Shown: positions 6,712 to 12,746 of the stretch, piece by piece
Layout of the letters: each line of letters begins with the position of its first letter
How positions within the stretch are numbered: the first letter of the stretch is position 1
Source of the DNA: Sediminicultor sp035648055
GTDB lineage: Bacteria > Atribacterota > Phoenicimicrobiia > Phoenicimicrobiales > Phoenicimicrobiaceae
Direction: 5' to 3'
DNA: 14,953 bases
Assembly (NCBI GenBank): GCA_035648055.1
Contig: DASRMF010000004.1
Coordinates: forward strand, 1-14,953
Made by a program: the position numbers and the translations under genes
Notes under the pieces: model-generated
Database searches by the model: none
Told to the model about the DNA's origin: nothing
Seen by the model: only the letters and a program-made list of their open reading frames with translations

Positions 6712-7672
6712 TTTTTACACCTCCCTGTGCGTAAGAATGTGCTAATATACTTGACAATTTCTCTACTGCGGTATAGGGATCTTCTTCCCGCTTCACTATC
6801 TTATTTACTATCTTATTTAAAAATCCGTTATCAATAAAAGTGGAAAGTATTTCTTTCCATTGTTCCTGGATAAGGTCAAATATCTCTTTCTTGGCACTCT
6901 CCCGGCGTCTTTGTTCTAACTCTCCACTTTCCTTTAGATAGCTGATATGTCGATCAATCTCTTCTAAAAGTTTTTTAATACCGACGTTGTCGGTGGCTAT
7001 AGTCTTTAGAACCGGGGGACGCCATCTTTTGTTTTGGTTTAAATCTAACATCATTTCTATCTCGGTAGCCAAACGTTCACAACCTTCTTTGTCGGCTTTG
7101 TTAATTACAAAAATATCTCCTATTTCCATTATTCCGGCTTTTATAATCTGGACATCGTCTCCCATTCCCGGCATGCTTATCAATACAACTGTATCAGCTA
7201 CTTTAACTATATCTACCTCTGATTGGCCTACGCCCACAGTTTCAATAAATATTATATCTTTCCCTAGTGCATCTAATATCTTTACTGTTGCCTGGGTGGC
7301 CCGGGAAAGTCCCCCCAGATGTCCTCGGGTACTCATACTTCTTATAAAAACACCTTTGTCCAGGCTTAAATCCTGCATGCGAATTCTATCACCCAACAAC
7401 GCCCCTCCGGTAAACGGACTAGTGGGATCTATGGCGATGATTCCAACAGTTTTTCCCTGTTCTCGTAAAATTTTAGTAATTCTATCGGTGACAGTGCTTT
7501 TCCCTGAACCGGGAGGACCGGTTATCCCTATTACCAGGGCATTTCCGGTATAATTATAGAGCTTTTTTAAAATCTCCTGAGCTTGACCAAAGTTATTTTC
7601 TACTAAAGTTATCAGCTTGGCAGCTGCTCTACGGTCACCATTAATTATTTTTTCTACAATCTCTTCTTTCAT
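6695..7672 (-). CDS. meaB: MeaB/ArgK-type GTPase, chaperone of methylmalonyl-CoA mutase
   Basis: This G3E-family P-loop GTPase (325 residues) gates B12 loading and protects the mutase from inactivation. It has a Walker A motif GPPGSGKST (residues 52-60), IDPTSPFTGGALLGDRIRM (~81-99), the switch/Walker B region ETVGVGQSE (144-152) and the base-recognition NKAD (191-194). A helical C-terminal dimerisation region follows. The ATG is preceded by AAAGGGTAAG, a moderate site. It is placed between the mutase B12 subunit gene and the epimerase gene, which supports service to the mutase rather than to the arginine transport once proposed for ArgK. Confidence 0.95.
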   Translation of the reverse strand: MKEEIVEKIINGDRRAAAKLITLVENNFGQAQEILKKLYNYTGNALVIGITGPPGSGKSTVTDRITKILREQGKTVGIIAIDPTSPFTGGALLGDRIRMQDLSLDKGVFIRSMSTRGHLGGLSRATQATVKILDALGKDIIFIETVGVGQSEVDIVKVADTVVLISMPGMGDDVQIIKAGIMEIGDIFVINKADKEGCERLATEIEMMLDLNQNKRWRPPVLKTIATDNVGIKKLLEEIDRHISYLKESGELEQRRRESAKKEIFDLIQEQWKEILSTFIDNGFLNKIVNKIVKREEDPYTAVEKLSSILAHSYAQGGVKNDRKD

Positions 7673-7697
7673 TTAGCTTACCCTTTGTTCATATTTC

Positions 7698-7828
7698 GTA
7701 TATCGTATCGCGTATCGCGACTATTTTCCCATACTTTATGCGCTATTCCCCGTATCTTCTTGTATTTAATTGTACTCTACTTTCACTTCTACCCATACCT
7801 ATACGCTATCCGCTGTACGCTCTACGCT
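7698..7828. repeat. Heptad-repeat element 4
   Basis: In the 161-base gap between the mutase B12 subunit gene and meaB, the left array (7698-7718) is GTATATC, GTATCGC, GTATCGC. The right array (7801-7828) reads ATACGCT, ATCCGCT, GTACGCT, CTACGCT on plus, i.e. AGCGNAN units on minus. The right array begins 5 bases after the upstream stop codon (7834). The ~80 bases between the arms are pyrimidine-rich and show no clear gene, hairpin or cassette. Confidence 0.75.
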
Positions 7829-7833
7829 ATTAA

Positions 7834-8229
7834 TTATTTTACTTTTTGTTTAATAAATTTAATGATGTCACGAGTATCGGTCCCCGGGGTGAATATTTCT
7901 GCTATACCTACCTTTTTTAATACAGGAATATCTTCTTCAGGAATTACTCCTCCGCCCATAACAATAATATCTTTAATATCATTTTCTTTTAGAAGTTCCA
8001 TTATCTTAGGGAAAAGATGGGTATGAGCCCCAGATAAAATACTCAATCCAATAACATCTACATCTTCCTGGATGGCAGTTTCCACAATCTGTTCAGGAGT
8101 CTGCCGTAATCCGGTATAAATAACCTCCATCCCAGCATCCCTTAAAGCCCTTGCTACAACCTTTGCCCCTCGGTCATGACCATCAAGTCCGGGTTTAGCT
8201 ATTAATACTCTAATTTTTTTTCCTTCCAT
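7834..8229 (-). CDS. mcmA2: Methylmalonyl-CoA mutase, B12-binding subunit
   Basis: This 131-residue protein is the free-standing cobalamin-binding domain of a split methylmalonyl-CoA mutase. The base-off/His-on motif DGHDRG is at residues 16-21, with His18 as the expected lower axial cobalt ligand. Downstream, GLRQTPEQIV, GLSILSGAH and VMGGGVIPEEDI form the rest of the Rossmann-like B12 fold. The length equals that of the small subunit in organisms with split mutases, where the domain is otherwise fused to the C-terminus of the catalytic chain. The ATG has TGGAGGA upstream. Only 18 bases separate it from the catalytic subunit gene, consistent with 1:1 production. Confidence 0.95.
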   Translation of the reverse strand: MEGKKIRVLIAKPGLDGHDRGAKVVARALRDAGMEVIYTGLRQTPEQIVETAIQEDVDVIGLSILSGAHTHLFPKIMELLKENDIKDIIVMGGGVIPEEDIPVLKKVGIAEIFTPGTDTRDIIKFIKQKVK

Positions 8230-8247
8230 TATTCATTCCTCCACTTT

Positions 8248-9927
8248 TTAAAGCTTTACAGACTCTTTATATTCACCAAAGATACTTCTTAAAACATCAC
8301 AAATTTCGCCTAATGTAGCATAAGATTTTACACAATCTAAAATCAAGGGCATTAAATTTGCATCTGTTTTTGCAGTCTTCTCTAATAATTTCAAATTTCC
8401 TTTTACTTTATGATCGTCTCTTTGCCCCTTTAACTTTTTAAGATCCTCAACTTGCCGGCGGCCCACTTCCGGATTAACTTTCAAAAGGCCTTTAGGTGAC
8501 CCTTCTTCTATCTTAAACTTATTAACACCTACTACTATCCTTTTGCTCCCTTCAATATCCTTCTGATATTGATAAGCACTATTTTGGATTTCTTGTTGAA
8601 TAAATCCTTTTTCAATGGCCTGGGTAACACCGCCTATTTTATCAATTTTTTCAATATATTCCAAAGCTTGTTTCTCAATTTCATTGGTTAAAGTTTCTAC
8701 ATAATAGGAACCGGCCAAAGGATCAACTGTTTCAGTCACTCCGCTTTCATAAGCCAATACTTGTTGAGTTCTAAGGGCAATCCTCACCGAATCTTCAGCA
8801 GGTAGAGCCAGGGCTTCATCTCTTGAATTTGTATGGAGAGATTGGGTTCCTCCCAATACTGCTGCTAAGGCTTGTATAGTAACTCGAGCAATATTATTAT
8901 CCGCCTGTTGAGCAGTTAAAGTACAGCCGGCTGTCTGGGTATGAAATCTAAGCATTAAAGATTTTTCATTCTTAGCTCCAAATCTTTCTTTCATAATTTT
9001 AGCCCACAATCTTCGAGCTGCTCTAAATTTTGCTACCTCTTCTAATAAATCATTATGAGCATTAAAGAAAAAAGATAATCTTGGTGCAAAATCATCAACT
9101 TTCAAGCCGATTTTTATTGCTGCATCCACATAAGCTATTCCATCTGCCAAAGTAAAAGCCACTTCTTGAACTGCTGTGGATCCAGCTTCTCGGATATGGT
9201 ATCCACTTATACTAATGGTATTCCATAGAGGCATCTCTTTAAAACAAAATTCAAAGATATTAGTAATTAATCTCATTGAGGGGACCGGAGGAAAGATATA
9301 AGTTCCCCGGGCAATGTATTCTTTTAGTATATCGTTTTGAATAGTCCCCTTTAGTTTATCAGGAGCTACTCCTTGTTTTTCCGCTACTGCAATGTACATA
9401 GCTAAAAGTACAGGTGCGGGAGCATTTATAGTCATTGAAGTGCTCACTTTATCAAGGGGAATCCCATTAAATAACATCTCCATATCCTTTAAAGAATCTA
9501 TGGCTACCCCTACTTTTCCTACTTCGCCCAAGGACATAGTATGATCTGAATCGTAGCCAATTTGTGTAGGTAGATCAAAAGCAACACTTAATCCGGTTTG
9601 TCCTTGATCTAACAGGTATTTATAACGCTTATTAGATTCTTCTGCTGTGCCAAAACCGGCATATTGACGCATAGTCCAAAATCGGCCTCGATACATAGTA
9701 GGCTGCACCCCACGGGTATAGGGGTATTGCCCAGGAAAATTCAAGTCTTTATTATAGTCAGACTCTTCTAAATTTACAGGAGTATAAAGACGCTCAATCT
9801 CTTTCCCTGAACCGGTAACAAATTTATCTTTTCTTTCAGGGAAACGTTCGAGAGTTTTTTTTAAAACATTATTTTCCCATTCTTTCTTTGATTGTTTAAT
9901 TTTTTCCATTTCTTCTTTATCAAACAT
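8248..9927 (-). CDS. mcmA1: Methylmalonyl-CoA mutase, catalytic (large) subunit
   Basis: This subunit carries the TIM-barrel radical isomerase domain that interconverts succinyl-CoA and (R)-methylmalonyl-CoA with adenosylcobalamin from the small subunit. Starting at ATG 9927 (559 residues), residue numbers run parallel to Propionibacterium MCM: Thr77, Arg82, Thr85, Arg87, Tyr89 (RQYAGFG), Gln197, Arg207 (IARGTYIF) and His244 (SGYHIREAG) are all in place. Tyr89 together with Arg207 indicates methylmalonyl-CoA; isobutyryl-CoA mutases carry Phe and Gln there. Tyr75 is replaced by Gln (GVQPTM), which I recall as common in Clostridia-type split mutases. The start is decided by GAGG at 9934-9937, 6 bases upstream. 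The frame stays open to 10044, but those 39 codons only translate repeat DNA. Confidence 0.95.
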   Translation of the reverse strand: MFDKEEMEKIKQSKKEWENNVLKKTLERFPERKDKFVTGSGKEIERLYTPVNLEESDYNKDLNFPGQYPYTRGVQPTMYRGRFWTMRQYAGFGTAEESNKRYKYLLDQGQTGLSVAFDLPTQIGYDSDHTMSLGEVGKVGVAIDSLKDMEMLFNGIPLDKVSTSMTINAPAPVLLAMYIAVAEKQGVAPDKLKGTIQNDILKEYIARGTYIFPPVPSMRLITNIFEFCFKEMPLWNTISISGYHIREAGSTAVQEVAFTLADGIAYVDAAIKIGLKVDDFAPRLSFFFNAHNDLLEEVAKFRAARRLWAKIMKERFGAKNEKSLMLRFHTQTAGCTLTAQQADNNIARVTIQALAAVLGGTQSLHTNSRDEALALPAEDSVRIALRTQQVLAYESGVTETVDPLAGSYYVETLTNEIEKQALEYIEKIDKIGGVTQAIEKGFIQQEIQNSAYQYQKDIEGSKRIVVGVNKFKIEEGSPKGLLKVNPEVGRRQVEDLKKLKGQRDDHKVKGNLKLLEKTAKTDANLMPLILDCVKSYATLGEICDVLRSIFGEYKESVKL

Positions 9928-9931
9928 CTTA

Positions 9932-9937
9932 CACCTC
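9932..9937 (-). promoter_or_regulatory. Shine-Dalgarno GAGGTG fixing the mutase start
   Basis: GAGGTG on the minus strand, six bases from GAGG to the ATG at 9927, marks the true start of the catalytic subunit. It rules out an apparent upstream extension made of heptad-repeat sequence. Confidence 0.75.
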
Positions 9938-9947
9938 TTTAAAAATA

Positions 9948-10221
9948 GTATCGAGTATCGAGTATTGCGTATTGCGTTTAAAAGACTGTAATAAGTAATA
10001 TGTAATAAGTAACATGTAACAAAAAACTTAAAGCGAAAAACCATAATTAAAAACTAAGAACTTTTTTCTCGTATCTGGTGTAGCGTATTGTGATATTAGC
10101 ATATAACATATAGTTTTTAGAGTAGGGATTGGATTTATCGAACCCCTTGTATTTCTTTTTTTAGCTATATACTTGATACTCAATACTATATACTGTTTCT
10201 ACACGCTCTACGCTAAACGCT
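9948..10221. repeat. Heptad-repeat element 5 (largest, nested arrays)
   Basis: Almost the whole 298-base gap before the mutase gene is repeat. On plus: GTATCGA, GTATCGA, GTATTGC, GTATTGC (9948-9975); then GTAATAA, GTAATAT, GTAATAA, GTAACAT, GTAACAA (9988-10022); then GTATCTG, GTGTAGC, GTATTGT, GATATTA, GCATATA, ACATATA (10071-10112). A palindromic cassette follows at ~10121-10148. Then come opposite-facing arrays TATATAC, TTGATAC, TCAATAC, TATATAC (10166-10193) and ACACGCT, CTACGCT, AAACGCT (10201-10221). The last array ends 4 bases from the stop codon of the upstream gene (10226). I see no promoter or gene in this gap. Confidence 0.8.
10121..10148. repeat. Palindromic cassette AGGGATTGGATTTATCGAACCC
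   Basis: The block TAGGGATTGGATTTATC followed by GAACCCCTT is an imperfect palindrome related to the one at 11173-11197 (GGGGCGGATTTATTCGCCCC). The preceding bases (AGTTTTTAGAGTAGGG here, AGCTTTTTGTAGGTAGGG there) are also related. Two copies of one interspersed family thus sit inside neighbouring heptad elements. Confidence 0.6.
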
Positions 10222-10225
10222 AGTT

Positions 10226-11035
10226 TTAATATTTTAAATCGTAAACAAAGATATTTATTAAAATGACATTTATGCCAGTTATATATTCTAATTCTTTTTT
10301 AAGACTTTTTTGAATTTTTGATCCAACCTGGGGAATATTTTCCCCATATCTAAGCACTAAACTAATATTTACTAGAATACCTTCTTCTTTAATGCTGATT
10401 TGGGATTTACCCAATTTTACAACTTCTTTAAAATCCTTAAGTATATAAATAATTATATCTAAAATTGCGTTTTCGGAAACATATAATTTTCCAAAATAAC
10501 TAAAAGGCGGCCTCACTATTGCTCTTTCGCCAATTTTCCTTTGGCTATATCTTCTCTTATAAAATATCTCCAATGATTCTAATATATTTACCGGGAACTT
10601 TCTTTGTACTTCGATCCCGGGTAAGGGTATAACATGCTTCCCTTCTTTTAATCTAACGAATTTTGCTTCCTCAATTTCTTTCTCAGTAGAAATATCTTCA
10701 ATCTTTAAAATTCTTTTAGGGGGTGGCAATTCTAAAGTTTTAATAATTTTATCAATCATCCTAACTGATGTTCCAATAACTAGTATTTTAGCTGGTTTAG
10801 CTTTTTTTATTACTTCTATTGCTTCATGAGCATGGGAAGGTTCCTCAAAAATAGCTGTCCTAATAGCTTGAATTCTATTCTTATCTTTTTTTGCAGAATG
10901 TCCGGCTAATATTTTATCTTTTCTTATTAAAAGACCATCATCGATTATATAATCTATATTATATTTATGAGCAATCAATAGGGCCTTATGACTCTTGCCG
11001 GTTCCACTCCCTCCTATTAAAGCAAATATCTCCAC
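10226..11035 (-). CDS. P-loop ATPase-like / Asp23-Gls24-like fusion protein, function unknown
   Basis: I do not know a named function for this 269-residue protein. The N-terminal half (~1-130) begins with a Walker A motif GGSGTGKSH (residues 8-16), followed by YIIDDGLLI, KILAGHSAKKDKNRI and ILVIGTSVRMIDKII. The C-terminal ~100 residues (IGERAIVRPPFSYFGKLYVS, then VNISLVLRYGENIPQVGSKI and TGINVILINIFV) look like an Asp23/Gls24 (DUF322) domain, a fold found in envelope-stress proteins of Gram-positive-type bacteria. Similar fusions exist, as far as I recall, as uncharacterised proteins in Clostridia-like anaerobes. The start is GTG at 11035 with AGAAGGT about 10 bases upstream. There is no signal peptide or membrane segment. 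It lies between glutamate dehydrogenase and mutase genes, separated from both by heptad elements, so a shared function with either is not implied. Confidence 0.7.
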   Translation of the reverse strand: MEIFALIGGSGTGKSHKALLIAHKYNIDYIIDDGLLIRKDKILAGHSAKKDKNRIQAIRTAIFEEPSHAHEAIEVIKKAKPAKILVIGTSVRMIDKIIKTLELPPPKRILKIEDISTEKEIEEAKFVRLKEGKHVIPLPGIEVQRKFPVNILESLEIFYKRRYSQRKIGERAIVRPPFSYFGKLYVSENAILDIIIYILKDFKEVVKLGKSQISIKEEGILVNISLVLRYGENIPQVGSKIQKSLKKELEYITGINVILINIFVYDLKY

Positions 11036-11093
11036 TTTTAATTACCTTCTCCCAGAATAATTAGTATCGTGTATCGAGTATTGCGTTTGTTTT

Positions 11094-11132
11094 CCCCCTC
11101 ACCCTAACCCTCTCCCCCGAAGGGGAGAGGGA
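11094..11132. repeat. CCCTAACCCTCTCCCC-type interspersed repeat with hairpin
   Basis: CCCTCTCCCC (11108-11117) pairs perfectly with GGGGAGAGGG (11122-11131) around CGAA, a 10-base-pair GC-rich stem. The block, including the leading CCCTCACCCTAACCCTCTCC, is of a kind I know as a widespread intergenic repeat in many bacterial phyla. Neither strand has a T-run after the stem, so it is not a canonical terminator, although it could slow polymerase or protect RNA ends. Confidence 0.75.
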
Positions 11133-11172
11133 ATAAAGAGGATGCATTTATATTCTTAGAGCTTTTTGTAGG

Positions 11173-11197
11173 TAGGGGGCGGATTTATTCGCCCCGG
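11173..11197. repeat. Palindromic cassette GGGGCGGATTTATTCGCCCC
   Basis: GGGGCG (11176-11181) pairs with CGCCCC (11190-11195) around an 8-base loop. It belongs to the same family as the cassette at 10121-10148 and to a type of interspersed palindrome seen in various bacteria. No coding content is visible. Confidence 0.6.
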
Positions 11198-11314
11198 GTT
11201 AGACCTTACGATCTTATCCTTCTTCTACCTTTTCTTCTTCTTTCTTCACTATCCACTATACGCTGTACGCTCCAGGCTAATATACTCGATACTATATACT
11301 ATATGTGCTATATG

Positions 11315-12619
11315 CTATTTTTTAGGTTTTACCCAACCTCTACCTTCTACTGCTCTTGCTACTCTCTGAAGAGAAATAAGATATGCCGCATCACGGGTAT
11401 AACATTTTCTCTCTTCCGCTAAATCTGCGACTGCATTAAAAGCATTGGTCATAATACGATCTAATTTTTCAATAACTTCTTCTTTTGACCAATAGAAATT
11501 CATATTATTTTGAACTTCTTCAAAATAAGAAACAGTTACTCCCCCGGCATTACAAAGGAAGTCAGGAATAAGGTAAACACCTTTTTCTTTAATTATCTCA
11601 TCCGCTTCTAAAGTAGTTGGTGTATTAGCAGCCTCGGCATATACTTTAACTGTATCAAAATTAATATCATTTACATTCTCTTCGGTAATTGCATTCCCCA
11701 TAGCAGCAGGAATAAGTACGGTTACTGGTTTTTTAAACCAGGCATCAGCATCTTCTTGTTTCCAGCCAAAAGATTCAGCCTTTTCATGGTCAACAGTCCC
11801 AAATTTATCTAATGTTCCGGGCGCAAGTAAATCTTTAGGATCAATCCCATCTTCGCAACTATAAGTGTATGCTTTTTTGTCTTTAGCGTCCCAACAAGAT
11901 ATAGCAACTACCTTTCCACCATATTGAGTAAATAATTCACAACAATATTGAGCATTATTACCAGCTCCCTGAATAGAAGCGGTAGCACCTTTAAAATCTA
12001 AACCTAATCTTTTAAATGCTTCACGAACACAATAAATAACACCATACCCGGTGGCTTCTGTTCTACCCAAAGAACCTCCGACTCCAACGGATTTACCGGT
12101 AACAAAGCCAGGTTTTCTACTTCTGGCAATAGTATCATACTCGTCCATTATCCAGAGCATATCCTGAGGGTTGGTAGCAACATCAGGTGCAGGGACATCC
12201 ATTTCGGGACCAACTATATCGTAAACTTTTCTTACCCAACCACGACAAAGTCTTTCTGTTTCTCTCTCGGATAATTTTCTGGGATCAACAATAATCCCTC
12301 CCTTTGCTCCACCCAAAGGAATATCTACGACTGCACATTTCCAGGCCATCATGGCAGCTAAACCCCTTACCATATCGATAGTCTCTTCTTCTGCAAATCT
12401 AATACCGCCTTTTGCGGGTCCCCTTGCACTTGAATGTTGAACTCTAAAACCGGTAAAAGTTTTAGTTGTTCCGTCATCCATATCTACCGGAATACGAACT
12501 TTTAATTCTCTCTCTGGTTCTCTCATAAATTCTCGCAAAGCAGGATCCAATCCTAAAACTTCTGCATTATGGTCAAATTGAGCCTGTACAATTTTAAATG
12601 GGTTTCTTTCCTTTGTCAT
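11315..12619 (-). CDS. gdhA: Glutamate dehydrogenase (Glu/Leu/Phe/Val dehydrogenase family)
   Basis: This enzyme catalyses reversible oxidative deamination of glutamate to 2-oxoglutarate and ammonia with NAD(P). The 434-residue length is that of hexameric bacterial and archaeal enzymes. The substrate domain has GPAKGGIRF (Lys70), AWKCAVVDIPLGGAKGGI (Lys94 and catalytic Lys106) and DVPAPDVATN (Asp146). The coenzyme domain opens with GGSLGRTEATGYGV and the dinucleotide loop QGAGNNAQ (~217-224). The segment after the second beta strand (SCWDAKDKKAYTYSCEDGID) is longer than in the commonest enzymes, so NAD versus NADP preference cannot be read safely. The ATG has AGGAGG 11 bases upstream. It follows nfnAB after 127 bases and may have its own promoter. 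Together with NfnAB it could exchange electrons between NADPH, NADH and ferredoxin during amino-acid or propionate metabolism. Confidence 0.95.
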   Translation of the reverse strand: MTKERNPFKIVQAQFDHNAEVLGLDPALREFMREPERELKVRIPVDMDDGTTKTFTGFRVQHSSARGPAKGGIRFAEEETIDMVRGLAAMMAWKCAVVDIPLGGAKGGIIVDPRKLSERETERLCRGWVRKVYDIVGPEMDVPAPDVATNPQDMLWIMDEYDTIARSRKPGFVTGKSVGVGGSLGRTEATGYGVIYCVREAFKRLGLDFKGATASIQGAGNNAQYCCELFTQYGGKVVAISCWDAKDKKAYTYSCEDGIDPKDLLAPGTLDKFGTVDHEKAESFGWKQEDADAWFKKPVTVLIPAAMGNAITEENVNDINFDTVKVYAEAANTPTTLEADEIIKEKGVYLIPDFLCNAGGVTVSYFEEVQNNMNFYWSKEEVIEKLDRIMTNAFNAVADLAEERKCYTRDAAYLISLQRVARAVEGRGWVKPKK

Positions 12620-12659
12620 TTTATAAAAATCCTCCTAAATGATTATTTTTAGAATTTTA

Positions 12660-12665
12660 ATTATA
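12660..12665 (-). promoter_or_regulatory. Possible -10 box for gdhA
   Basis: The 127-base gap between nfnB and gdhA contains TATAAT on the minus strand (12660-12665), about 40 bases before the gdhA start. No good -35 hexamer lies 16-18 bases upstream, and the DNA is AT-rich enough for chance matches. This is the only gap of more than 110 bases without heptad arrays. Confidence 0.3.
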
Positions 12666-12746
12666 CTTAACAATAATTTAACTAAATTTAAAAAATACCA
12701 ATTTTCTATTTACTGTGTACCTCCTTTTTTTTAAAAATAATTTATG

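Larger units (their letters stand above)
11064..11320. repeat. Heptad-repeat element 6, overlapping the gdhA stop codon
   Basis: The left array (11064-11084) is GTATCGT, GTATCGA, GTATTGC. The right array (11258-11320) has nine units on plus: ATACGCT, GTACGCT, CCAGGCT, AATATAC, TCGATAC, TATATAC, TATATGT, GCTATAT, GCTATTT. The last unit contains the gdhA stop codon (11315-11317). GTATCGAGTAT (11071-11081) is repeated as its exact reverse complement at 11282-11292. Two palindromic cassettes lie between the arms (11094-11132 and 11173-11197). The rest of this 279-base gap shows no gene. Confidence 0.8.

Noticed and set aside
6987..7553. A 188-codon plus-strand reading frame.
   Set aside because: It is entirely antisense to the meaB gene, whose protein has full GTPase motifs; the plus-strand product has no recognisable features.
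7685..8026. A plus-strand reading frame beginning in the gap before meaB.
   Set aside because: It runs through heptad repeats and then antisense to the B12 subunit gene, with no plausible binding site or motif.
8248..9927. Isobutyryl-CoA mutase instead of methylmalonyl-CoA mutase.
   Set aside because: Tyr89 and Arg207 are those of methylmalonyl-CoA mutases, and epimerase and MmdA-type genes are adjacent.
9928..10044. Open extension of the mutase frame by 39 codons upstream of 9927.
   Set aside because: The extension translates heptad-repeat DNA (products such as YYSLLNAIRNTRYSI), has no ribosome binding site, and the family-like sequence plus a good GAGGTG site point to the ATG at 9927.
9948..10221. 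Heptad arrays considered as a CRISPR array.
   Set aside because: Units are 7 bases without spacers, too short and too degenerate, and no cas gene is present.
11108..11131. GC-rich perfect hairpin as a rho-independent terminator after gdhA.
   Set aside because: No T-run follows on either strand, and the block matches a type of interspersed repeat that is common in bacterial intergenic DNA.
12720..12726. AAGGAGG in the nfnB-gdhA gap as the start of a small gene.
   Set aside because: No ATG, GTG or TTG lies at a usable distance before stop codons appear; probably chance or a decayed start.
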